64,000 nucleotides of DNA from UBA11373 sp046714175 (GTDB taxonomy: Bacteria; Actinomycetota; Acidimicrobiia; Spongiisociales; UBA11373): positions 14,226 to 78,225 of the forward strand of contig JBKKBI010000069.1 of NCBI GenBank assembly GCA_046714175.1. Direction: 5' to 3'. This document shows, in pieces, positions 55,131-62,911 of the stretch; within the stretch, counting starts at the first letter, position 1, and every line of letters starts with the position of its first letter. Position numbers and translations under genes: made by a program. Under the pieces are notes generated by a model. It saw nothing but the letters and a program-made list of their open reading frames with translations. It had not been told where the DNA came from and made no database searches.

Positions 55131-55517
55131 ATGACGCTGGACGAGTGGGTCGAGGGCTACCGCCAAGCCTGGGTCGAACGAGATGCTGAGGCGGCTGCCG
55201 CCCTCTTTACCCCGGATGGCACCTACCGGGCGAACATCTTCGAGGAGCCCTTCCGGAACCGTTCCGGCGTCGCCGAGTACTGGAGCTCCGTGACCGCGGT
55301 ACAGAGCGAGGTGCGGGTGCGAATGGGTCGGCCCTTTGTCGAAGGTGATCGGGTCGCTGTCGAGTTCTGGACCAACATGAAGGTCAACGGCGACGAGGTC
55401 ACCCTTCCCGGCTGCCTGCTGCTCGACATGACCCCGGACGGACTGTGCCGGCGCTTGCGGGAGTATTGGCACTACCAGCCGGGCAACTTCGATCCCCCGG
55501 AGGGCTGGGGGGACTGA
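55131..55517 (+). CDS. SnoaL/NTF2-like protein
   Basis: 128 residues. Alpha+beta barrel pattern: VEGYRQAWVERDAEAAAALFTPDGTYRANIFEEP then YWSSVTAVQSEVRVR and AVEFWTNMKVNGDEV. Many members are ketosteroid isomerase-like; no substrate can be assigned. Stops two bases before the convergent cyclase gene stop (55520). Confidence 0.8.
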   Translation: MTLDEWVEGYRQAWVERDAEAAAALFTPDGTYRANIFEEPFRNRSGVAEYWSSVTAVQSEVRVRMGRPFVEGDRVAVEFWTNMKVNGDEVTLPGCLLLDMTPDGLCRRLREYWHYQPGNFDPPEGWGD

Positions 55518-55519
55518 GT

Positions 55520-56797
55520 TCAGTCCTCAACGGTGTAGAGGACGACGGGGGTGGACACCCCCTTGAGCAACCGCTCCCCCAGCTTGGTGGCGTGGAAACC
55601 GGGCTGGTTGCGCACGTTCTCGTAGACCACCTGGGAGATGCCGATCTGGCCGGGCGCGACCTCGCTCTGGATCCGGGCAGCGACGTTGACCCCGTCACCG
55701 TGAACGTCGTCCCGGCCCTGCATCACCTCGCCGAGGTGGATCCCGATCCGCACCTGGAACCGGCCGTCCTCGGTCACCTTGCGGCGGATATCCACCGCGC
55801 TGCTCACCGCATCCCACGCCGAGTCGAAGGCCGCCAGCATCCCGTCGCCCAGGTTGCGTACCAGTCGGCCCCGCTGCCCCATCGCCACCGAGCGATGGAT
55901 CGCTTCGTCGGCGGCAATAATCTCCAGCGCCTCGGCCTCGTTGCGCTCCATCAACGCTGTGTACCCGACCACGTCGGAGAACAGGATCGCCGCCAGCCGG
56001 CGTTCGCGGTGCTGCGGGGCGTTTTGGATGGCCTCGTCGTACAGGTGCCGCTTGCCGTTAAGCGCGTTGCGGTACTCGTCCTTGGACAGGATGTTCTCGT
56101 CGAGCTCGAAGTCGGTGCGGAGCAGGTTGTCGAAGAACGCCTCCAGCCGGTCGTGATCGACCATCACCGCCTCCCGCAGGAAGCGGGTGTCGATGTTGAT
56201 GCAGATCGCCCCTACCAGTCCGTAGTCCGGACGAAAGATGGGGATGGTGGTGCACTTGAAGCGTCGGGTTCCGATGTTCAGCTCGTAGTTGATCTTGTCC
56301 TCGCCCCGCTGGCGACGAGTCTTCAGGTCGAGCACCAGGTTGGTGGCGCCGCTGCCGATCGAACGACCCGTGACCGCGGCATTCTCGATCGCCACCAGGG
56401 AGTGCGCCGGGTCCACCAGGTTGTGCAGCAGCAGCTCGATGCCGGTGTTGGGGAACGACCTGCCCAGGTGGTGGACGATGCGCCGGTAGTTCTCCAAATA
56501 GGCGGCGTTGTCGCTGACCACGTCGTCGCCGCCGTACTTGTCGTAGAGCTTCTTGTACCTCCCCAGGCGGTCGCTGGGGAAGGTGTCCCGCACCAGGTTC
56601 TGCTCGCCGACCACGATCAGTTCGCCCGCCGCCCTTGGATTCGGTTCCGCCAGGAGGTGCTGGACCGCGGTGTCGAACCGGTCGGCGTCGAACGCGACAT
56701 GCCCGGTGGCCGAGACCACGAATGGGTAGAACGGGTACTCGTCCAGGCGGCGATGAGAACTCTCAGCTGCCTTGTTCTTGGCCCGGCCGATCCGCAT
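55520..56797 (-). CDS. Class III nucleotide cyclase with an N-terminal YheO-type PAS domain
   Basis: 425 residues. Residues ~117-206 match the YheO-like PAS pattern: GIELLLHNLVDPAHSLVAIENAAVTGRSIG, later FKCTTIPIFRPDYGLVGAICINID. A linker with two helices leads to a CHD cyclase domain (268-425): metal D275 in ILFSDVVGYT, R314 at the usual lysine site, D318 (NLGDGML), and the transition-state N371-x3-R375. The helix-turn-helix that follows YheO-PAS in TusE/YheO-type regulators is replaced by the cyclase. TAACTT lies 6 bases upstream of the ATG. Confidence 0.85.
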   Translation of the reverse strand: MRIGRAKNKAAESSHRRLDEYPFYPFVVSATGHVAFDADRFDTAVQHLLAEPNPRAAGELIVVGEQNLVRDTFPSDRLGRYKKLYDKYGGDDVVSDNAAYLENYRRIVHHLGRSFPNTGIELLLHNLVDPAHSLVAIENAAVTGRSIGSGATNLVLDLKTRRQRGEDKINYELNIGTRRFKCTTIPIFRPDYGLVGAICINIDTRFLREAVMVDHDRLEAFFDNLLRTDFELDENILSKDEYRNALNGKRHLYDEAIQNAPQHRERRLAAILFSDVVGYTALMERNEAEALEIIAADEAIHRSVAMGQRGRLVRNLGDGMLAAFDSAWDAVSSAVDIRRKVTEDGRFQVRIGIHLGEVMQGRDDVHGDGVNVAARIQSEVAPGQIGISQVVYENVRNQPGFHATKLGERLLKGVSTPVVLYTVED

Positions 56798-56803
56798 CGA
56801 CCC

Positions 56804-56809
56804 AAGTTA
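56804..56809 (-). promoter_or_regulatory. -10 element TAACTT, leaderless spacing
   Basis: Six bases separate TAACTT from ATG 56797. A TTGACT lies further upstream at the wrong distance for a normal -35. Confidence 0.35.
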
Positions 56810-56857
56810 CCCAGATGCCAAGTCAATATCGGCGCTCGGACTCCCGATCGAGACGCG

Positions 56858-57835
56858 CTATCGGGCCTCCGCCCACAGCACCGGGGACACCTGGTGGATC
56901 CCGTCCAGGCCCTTGAGCTTGACCATCCGCGGCTCGCCAAGGCGGAACTCGGGGGTGTCGGCCACCAGCACCCGCACCGCCTCTGAGATCATGATCTCCC
57001 CGCCATCGGCGGCTGCTGCGATGCGGGCAGCTTTGTTCACCGCGGTGCCGAAGTAGTCCTTCTCGGTGGCCAGTGCGTCGCCGACATGGATACCGATGCG
57101 GATGCTCAGGTCGTGTTCGGTGGCCGACTCGGCCGCCTGGATCTCGATCGCGGCGCGCATCGCTTCCCGGGTGGAGTCGAACACGATCATCGCCCCGTCG
57201 CCGAGCACCTTGACCACAGTCCCGCCCCGGGCACTGACGATGTCGCCAATCCCCTTGTGATGCTCCTTCATCGCCGTCAGCCAAGCCTCGTCGCCCAATG
57301 CGGCGGCCATCTGGGTCGAGTCCTGGATGTCGGTGAAGATCAGCGTCACCGTGCCGTCGCGCACCGAAAGGCCCCGCCCGTCCTGTGGCTCGGCTGCGAG
57401 CTCCTCCAGCACCCCGCTGAGTTCCACGCCGACCCACTCGACGTTGGGGACCCCGAGCGACAGGTGCCACTGCACCACCCGCCAGATGCCGCCCTCGAGG
57501 ACAAAGACAAGCGTCATGCGCACGATGTCCCCGTCGGCATCGCCAAACCTGGTCCTGACCCTCAGCGCAGCCCAGCCGACACTCCCCGACGCATAGGTCT
57601 CGACGTCGAGCACGTCCTGATGAATCGGGGGCCAAGAATCGACGTGCCTCGGGTACGTGTCGGAGACACCCGGGCCACTCCACCACTCGGTGGTGTCGGT
57701 GCCGACATAGCGCAGCTGGGCCGCCCGGAGCAGCAGGTTGGCGAGCGTCTGGCCGTCCCGCTCCCTGATGGCGGCGAGCAGCCGATCGACGATGGCGCGG
57801 AGTTCAGGAGATTGTTCGATCAACGGTGACCCCAA
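56858..57835 (-). CDS. Class III nucleotide cyclase with NTF2/SnoaL-like N-terminal domain
   Basis: 325 residues. Residues 10-135 form a SnoaL/NTF2-like domain (LLAAIRERDGQTLANLLL, GIWRVVQWHLSLG). The cyclase domain (159-325) has D169 (LIFTDIQDST), K209, D213 (VVKVLGDGAMIVF), and N267-x3-R271; all catalytic residues look intact, with a Lys suggesting ATP. TTG 57835 or TTG 57823 are the only starts. 60 bases separate it from the YheO-PAS cyclase gene. Confidence 0.85.
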   Translation of the reverse strand: MGSPLIEQSPELRAIVDRLLAAIRERDGQTLANLLLRAAQLRYVGTDTTEWWSGPGVSDTYPRHVDSWPPIHQDVLDVETYASGSVGWAALRVRTRFGDADGDIVRMTLVFVLEGGIWRVVQWHLSLGVPNVEWVGVELSGVLEELAAEPQDGRGLSVRDGTVTLIFTDIQDSTQMAAALGDEAWLTAMKEHHKGIGDIVSARGGTVVKVLGDGAMIVFDSTREAMRAAIEIQAAESATEHDLSIRIGIHVGDALATEKDYFGTAVNKAARIAAAADGGEIMISEAVRVLVADTPEFRLGEPRMVKLKGLDGIHQVSPVLWAEAR

Positions 57836-57978
57836 GGTGAGGGTGGGGAAGGGTAACGGACAGAACGGAGCCGGTCACACTCGCCCTCGAGGATCGCCTC
57901 GACCCGGGAGGCTCCGACCGCTCTGATCAGCTCGTTCTCGAGGTCTTCGGTACACACGTACACGCCCAGACTCTCCAT
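57820..57978 (-). pseudogene. TOPRIM/OLD-family C-terminal fragment
   Basis: Residues MESLGVYVCTEDLENELIRAVGASRVEAI resemble the TOPRIM C-terminal segment of OLD-type DNA nucleases (VCxxDLExELIRxxG). The rest of the gene is missing, and the frame upstream is not coding-like. Overlaps the start of the NTF2-like cyclase gene by 16 bases. A decayed gene rather than a working one. Confidence 0.55.
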
Positions 57979-58204
57979 GCTTGGATCCCTAGCACTGCCG
58001 CTGGGCGAAGACGCGGTCGGCGCGGGTGCGCCGTTCAGGCGCTTCATAGAGCGAGAAGTGTGTCGCCAAGCCAGGCGACGCTGGTGTCGGAGAGAACACA
58101 TAAACCGCCACGAGCCAATCGCAGACCAGGCGCCCGCAACCGAGCTCTCTGGCGATGCCGATGATCGCTGGCCGTGACCGTTGCGGGGTCGTGTCGTCCT
58201 GTCC

Positions 58205-58354
58205 ATGCCCCGGCACTCCGCCAACGAGACCCGCTACGAACATGGCGGAAACGGGTACGTCGCCTACCAAGTCTTCAGCACCGGCACCCAGCCCCTGCTG
58301 CTCGTCCACAGGTTCATCCGGACGTGTCCGGTGGCGTCGACCACGAATGGGTAG
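58205..58354 (+). pseudogene. Fragment of alpha/beta-hydrolase-cyclase N terminus
   Basis: 49 residues: ANETRYEHGGNGYVAYQVFSTG followed by LLLVH resembles the opening of the alpha/beta-hydrolase domain that precedes class III cyclases in actinobacteria (TRYAxSGDVxIAYQVxGxGP). It ends inside the duplicated YheO-PAS cyclase fragment, in the other strand. A truncated relic. Confidence 0.55.
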
Positions 58355-58422
58355 AACGGGTACTCGTCCAGGCGGCGCTGCGGCCCCTCAGTCGTCTTGG
58401 GTTTGGCCCGGCCGATCCGCAT
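58264..58422 (-). pseudogene. Duplicated N-terminal fragment of the YheO-PAS cyclase
   Basis: 52 codons opening MRIGRAKPKTTE, RRLDEYPFYPFVVDATGHV, matching residues 1-34 of the 55520-56797 cyclase at 27 of 34 positions. At DNA level 58328-58456 aligns without gaps to 56703-56831, about 84% by eye, so about 34 bases upstream of the ATG are duplicated too. It then ends at TAG. No promoter-downstream coding region remains. Confidence 0.78.
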
Positions 58423-58463
58423 CAACCCAAGTCACGCTGGTGCCAAGTCAACATCGACCACCA

Positions 58464-58988
58464 TCAATGGTCCACTCCGTAGTGTTCCTTGCTGCCGCAG
58501 ACGCCGCAGGTCACACGGCCGGCGGCCAGGCCCCACGCCCAGCTGTCCAGAACCGGCGGCTCGGTCCCGAGAGTGGTAAAGATGGTGTTGATCTGGCTGC
58601 GGTGCTCGGTGCTGTGATTCACCATCTGGATCAGGATCACTGCCCGATCCACCGCTGAGGGCTGATCGGGGTCGACCGTGACCGAGCGGCCACCGGCTTC
58701 GGAGGCGTGGCGTATCGCGGCCGATGCAGTTGCCCGGGTCAAATCCGTCAGCCGATCGATTCCGGGCCATCCTCCGTCCGCGTCAAGTCGCTCGATGTCG
58801 TCATCACCCGGGCGAAAGGCGTATCCGGTCTCGGAGCCGACGATGTGGAGTAGCGTCTCCCTGATGGTTCCGTAAGTTCCAGTAGCACCGGTGTCGAGCT
58901 GCGCGTCGCTGAGCGGCCGACAGGCGTCGAGCAGCACCGCGTTGGCCCACTCGTTGTGGCGGAAGAAATCCGCGATCAGGTCGGCCAT
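58464..58988 (-). CDS. DinB-family (DUF664-like) protein
   Basis: 174 residues, four-helix-bundle DinB type. Three metal-site histidines: HNEW near the start, LLHIVGSE, and NHSTEHRSQI. A C-terminal CGVCG is unusual for the family and could bind a further metal. Members often are bacillithiol/mycothiol-dependent enzymes (mycothiol in actinobacteria); activity not shown here. TAGCCT lies 6 bases upstream of the ATG. Confidence 0.82.
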   Translation of the reverse strand: MADLIADFFRHNEWANAVLLDACRPLSDAQLDTGATGTYGTIRETLLHIVGSETGYAFRPGDDDIERLDADGGWPGIDRLTDLTRATASAAIRHASEAGGRSVTVDPDQPSAVDRAVILIQMVNHSTEHRSQINTIFTTLGTEPPVLDSWAWGLAAGRVTCGVCGSKEHYGVDH

Positions 58989-58997
58989 GGCACGAGG

Positions 58998-61754
58998 CTA
59001 ATGACCACCCGCTTGGCTCTGAGCTCCGTACTCGAGGGCCTGTTCGAGCGACATCGCCACACCCTCACCCCACAACCTGGTGAACGCCTCATCGCCGAGT
59101 TCGGCTCGGACCAAGGCGAGGGCGGCATCGAAGCGCTGCTGGCGGTCCACCTCCAGTACCTGCGGTTGGATCAGGGTGGCGTGAGCGGAGAGCAAAACCA
59201 CGCCCCGGTGGTGGTTCCCCCGAGCGATCTCGACCTCCCCGAGTATCCGCAGCGACTCCCGGCGCAGGCGGTCGCGAAAACGCGCCTCGCCGTAGCCGAG
59301 AGCCTCGATCTGTTTCCGCTGCTCGACGAGGCGGTCCACCGCCAACTCAAGCCGACCCTGTATCAAGGCGATCTCAGCCAACCGGGTGAGTGCGATCCCT
59401 ACGGCGGCAAGGCGGAACCCGGAGCGCTGCTCGAGTTCGAGTGCCTCGGTGAGCGGGGCTGCCGCCGCGTCGAGATTACCGCGGGCCTCCTCCAGATCGG
59501 CCGCCACCGTCAGTGCCGTGTGGAGCGCGTTGGGAGAGCCGAGGGCCCGCGCCGCCACCTCTGCCTCAGCGCTGAGCGGAGCCGCCGCCTCGAGGTCCTG
59601 GGCCCAGCGGATCTGGGTGCTGGCCACGTCGGCAGCCCCCAGGGTGATCAGGGCCGGTTCGCCCATGATGCGTGCTCGTCCGAGCGCCTCTTCCAACATC
59701 CGAAGAGCAGCCTGCCACTCTCCGGTGGCGTCGGCGTGTCCGGACGTGATTAGCAGCGCGAGTATCAGTTCCCGCTCCGGGCCCCACTCCCGATACAGAG
59801 CCACCGCCTCGTCGAGCCGCCTATGGTGCGGTGCGGCCTCTTCCAGGGGGTGCAGGTTGGAGAGAACCAGGGCCCGCGCTCGGGCCGTCCCCGGGCGTTC
59901 CTCACCCCGCAGCAATCGCTCCTGCCAGCCGATCGCTTCCTCGTCGCGGTGGGTACGACCCCAGAAACTGAGCAGCGCCCCGGCCATCAGCTGACCCCGT
60001 TCGATGTCGCCGATTTCAAGGAGCGAGGCCAGGGCTTCGCGCAGGTTGTCGATGTCTGCATCCAGGCGGTCGAGCCACAGCCCTTCGTGTGCGCTGTAGA
60101 AGTTGGGATAGGCAGCCTCGGCGAGCTCGGCGAAGTAGGCGGCATGTCTCTGCCGGGCAGCCGGCTCGGCAGCGGATGCGGTCAGCTTTCCCCGGGCGTA
60201 CTGACGGATCGGTTCCAACAGCCGGTGCCGGGTGCCCAGTCGGGACTCGGCCACCACCACCAGAGACTTGTCGATCAGAGACGCCAGCACATCGAGCACC
60301 GGCTCCGCCGCGGCGGCCTCGGCTCCGATCTCCTCGGCGGCCTCGAGCGTCCAACCACCGGCAAACACCGAGAGTCGCGCCAGCATCGCTTGCTCGTGGG
60401 GCGCGAGGAGCTGATACGACCACTCCAGGGTGGCTTCCAGAGTGCGGTGATGCGGAACCACGTCCCGTCCCGCCGAGCCGAGGACGGCGAGCGACTCCTC
60501 GAGTCGTTTGGCCAGCTCGTCCGGTGCGATCACTCGAAGTCGCGCTGCGGCGAGCTCGATGCCCAGCGGGATCCCGTCGAGCCGCCGACAGATCCGCTTG
60601 GCGGCGTCGGCGTTGTCCTCGGTTATGCGGAACCCGGGACTCGCCGCGGCGGCGCGCTCTTCGAATAACTGGATCGAGTCGAAGTGCAGTAGGTCGTCGG
60701 GCGCGGCGTCCGCTGGCGGCACCGGGAGCGGTGGCACCTGCCACACCGCCTCCCCCTGCAACCCTAGAGGCTCTCGGCTGGTGGTGAGCACCTTGACTCC
60801 AGGTGCCCTCCGCAGCACCGTCGCCACCAGTGAGCTCGCCGCATCCCTCACGTGCTCGCAGTTGTCGAGCACCAGCAGGCCGGTCTGGGGTTGCAGGAAC
60901 TCGCACAGCCGATCGAGCGCCTCGGCCTCGCTCGACTCGGTCAGCCCGAGCGCCCGAACCACGGTCGACTTCACCAAGTCGGGTTCGGAGACCGGGGTCA
61001 GATCTACGAACCACACCGCCCCCGGCAGCTCCACCTCCCACCGAGATGCCGTCTCCACGGCGAGGCGAGTCTTCCCGCTGCCACCAGCCCCCATCAAAGT
61101 GACCAGGCGACCCTCGGTGAGCAGCTTTTCCACCCGCGCCAGCTCCTCATGTCGGCCCACCAGGCTGGTCAGCTGCAGCGGCAGCGTGCTCGGCGCCGGG
61201 TCGGCAGTGCGCAACCGGGGGAAATCCCCTTCCAGCCGCGGGTGGGTCAGCTGGAAGATCCGCAGCGGACGGGTGACATCACGCAGACGGTGCTCACCAA
61301 GGTCGCGGAGTCCCATGCCATCCGCCAACTGCGACCCCAAGACCTCCCGGGTCGCCCCGGAGATCAGCACCTGACCGCCATGACCGGAGCCCAGGAGGCG
61401 GCCGGTTTCGTTTAGCGCCCGCCCGAAGTAGTTGCCATCGCGTTCGTCCGCTTCCCCGGTGTGGATCGCCATCCGCACCCGCAGCGCTTCGATCTTCCAG
61501 TCCGCATCCGACATCGCCAGCTGGGCCTGGAGGGCCGCAGCCACCGCCTCCTGGGCGCGGGCGAACGCCGCCGCCATGCCGTCCCCCGACGTGGAGAACA
61601 CGTGCCCATCGTGATCGGCGATGGCGCCAAGAAGCATCGCGTCGTGGCGAGCCACGGCCGCAGCCATCGCATCGGGGATCCCCTCCCAAAGTCGGGTCGA
61701 ACCCTCGATGTCCGTGAAGAGAAAAGAGACTGTGCCTGTCGGCAACGCCGCCAT
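58998..61754 (-). CDS. Class III cyclase fused to AAA/NB-ARC ATPase and TPR region
   Basis: 918 residues from ATG 61754. Cyclase domain 5-170: metal D15, D58 (STSGDGMAAAF), N115-x3-R119; the substrate Lys is replaced by Ser (S54). Then SLVGRHEEL at ~198, a P-loop GAGGSGKT at 222-229, LLVLDNCEH as Walker B and an NB-ARC/winged-helix (TSREPLGL, GIPLGIELAAARL, WSYQLL). From about residue 560 to the end TPR-like helices dominate. Resembles signalling ATPase-cyclases of actinobacteria; ligand and product unknown. Confidence 0.88.
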   Translation of the reverse strand: MAALPTGTVSFLFTDIEGSTRLWEGIPDAMAAAVARHDAMLLGAIADHDGHVFSTSGDGMAAAFARAQEAVAAALQAQLAMSDADWKIEALRVRMAIHTGEADERDGNYFGRALNETGRLLGSGHGGQVLISGATREVLGSQLADGMGLRDLGEHRLRDVTRPLRIFQLTHPRLEGDFPRLRTADPAPSTLPLQLTSLVGRHEELARVEKLLTEGRLVTLMGAGGSGKTRLAVETASRWEVELPGAVWFVDLTPVSEPDLVKSTVVRALGLTESSEAEALDRLCEFLQPQTGLLVLDNCEHVRDAASSLVATVLRRAPGVKVLTTSREPLGLQGEAVWQVPPLPVPPADAAPDDLLHFDSIQLFEERAAAASPGFRITEDNADAAKRICRRLDGIPLGIELAAARLRVIAPDELAKRLEESLAVLGSAGRDVVPHHRTLEATLEWSYQLLAPHEQAMLARLSVFAGGWTLEAAEEIGAEAAAAEPVLDVLASLIDKSLVVVAESRLGTRHRLLEPIRQYARGKLTASAAEPAARQRHAAYFAELAEAAYPNFYSAHEGLWLDRLDADIDNLREALASLLEIGDIERGQLMAGALLSFWGRTHRDEEAIGWQERLLRGEERPGTARARALVLSNLHPLEEAAPHHRRLDEAVALYREWGPERELILALLITSGHADATGEWQAALRMLEEALGRARIMGEPALITLGAADVASTQIRWAQDLEAAAPLSAEAEVAARALGSPNALHTALTVAADLEEARGNLDAAAAPLTEALELEQRSGFRLAAVGIALTRLAEIALIQGRLELAVDRLVEQRKQIEALGYGEARFRDRLRRESLRILGEVEIARGNHHRGVVLLSAHATLIQPQVLEVDRQQRFDAALALVRAELGDEAFTRLWGEGVAMSLEQALEYGAQSQAGGH

Positions 61755-62037
61755 GGGTACCCCGAGGGTGAGACTATCGCCCCGAGACCTCCAAGGCGGG
61801 GCTGGATCCGAATAGGGACGGGCGTGGGCACGCTCGCGCAGCCGGACATTGGCCGCGACAACAGCCACTCAATGGCCGACTCAGAGTCGTGTGTGGTCAG
61901 GCGCAACCAGATTCGGATATGCTGTCGTTGTCCGTAGCCGGGTCGTGGCGAGAGTGTCCACCGATGATTGGCCGCGACACCGTGCTCCACGGCCTAGTGT
62001 TCTGGCTGCCGCCATGGCCTCTTTGAGGGGGAACAGA

Positions 62038-62844
62038 ATGGGGCTGTACCTCGATCGACACGACGTCCAAGGTGTGACGCCAGAAGACCTCGCCGAGGCC
62101 CACAGCCGGGATGTGGCGATCCAGGCAAGGCACGGCGTGCGCTACATCACCTATTGGTTCGACCCAGTCGCCCAAACGGCGTTTTGCCTCGTGGAGGCTC
62201 CGAGCGCAGAGGCCGCCCAAACGGTGCACCAGGAGTCGCATGGTCTGGTTGCCAACCACATCATCGATGTCGACCCGAGCCTCATCTCCAGCTTCCTCGG
62301 CACCATCCAGGAGTCACGACCAGGTGACATACTTGCGGAGAGCGCCCTCCGCACGATTCTCTTCACGGACATGGAGGGTTCCACTGCCCTTACGCAACAA
62401 TTAGGTGATGTTCGGGCGATGGGGGTTTTGCGCGGTCACGACGCCATCGTCCGCGAGGCGCTGGGAGCCACTGGAGGCCGCGAGATCAAGCACACCGGAG
62501 ACGGCGTGATGGCCTGTTTTTCATCGGTCGTGCGCGCTGCAGAGTGTTCCATCCGGATTCAGCAGGGATTTGCCGCCCATCAGGAGCCGGCTCTCACTGC
62601 AGCGACCCGCGTTCGCGTCGGTCTCGCCGCCGGCGAGCCGGTCACCGAACACGCCGACCTGTTCGGTGCAGCTGTGCAGTTGTCCGCACGCATCTGTGGT
62701 GCCGCGGAACCGGGAGCCATCTTGGCCTCGAGCACTGTCCGCGAGTTGGCGATCGGCAAGCACTTCGAGTGGGTCGAGCCGCGAGAGATCAGCCTGCGCG
62801 GGTTCGAGGAACCCGTGCGGGTGTGCAACCTCCGCTGGGACTAG
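62038..62844 (+). CDS. Class III cyclase with N-terminal DUF4242 (SCO4226-like) domain
   Basis: 268 residues; AGGGGGAA precedes the ATG. Residues 1-90 (LYLDRHDVQGVTPEDLAEAH, GVRYITYWFD, HQESHGLVANHIIDVD) match DUF4242, a nickel-binding fold in Streptomyces SCO4226. Cyclase domain 105-268: D111, K151, D155; the position normally Asn is Gln (Q214), with R218 kept. The change suggests altered or lost catalysis. Divergent from the ATPase-cyclase over a 283-base gap. Confidence 0.83.
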   Translation: MGLYLDRHDVQGVTPEDLAEAHSRDVAIQARHGVRYITYWFDPVAQTAFCLVEAPSAEAAQTVHQESHGLVANHIIDVDPSLISSFLGTIQESRPGDILAESALRTILFTDMEGSTALTQQLGDVRAMGVLRGHDAIVREALGATGGREIKHTGDGVMACFSSVVRAAECSIRIQQGFAAHQEPALTAATRVRVGLAAGEPVTEHADLFGAAVQLSARICGAAEPGAILASSTVRELAIGKHFEWVEPREISLRGFEEPVRVCNLRWD

Positions 62845-62846
62845 CG

Positions 62847-62891
62847 GCGGCGAGCAGCCGAGCGACGATGGCGCGGACTTCGGGCGATTGT
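62847..62891 (-). repeat. 45-bp relic of the NTF2-like cyclase gene start
   Basis: Aligns to 57771-57815 with 41 of 45 matches, and encodes QSPEVRAIVARLLAA against QSPELRAIVDRLLAA in that cyclase. It follows the stop of the DUF4242-cyclase gene. Only the N-terminal helix remains. Confidence 0.65.
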
Positions 62892-62911
62892 GAGCGTGCG
62901 CTCGCAGCGGG

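Noticed and set aside
58155..58658. Plus-strand frames around the cyclase fragments
   Set aside because: Antisense to the duplicated cyclase fragment and DinB; apparent similarity to 56635-56916 is only the duplicated DNA read backwards.
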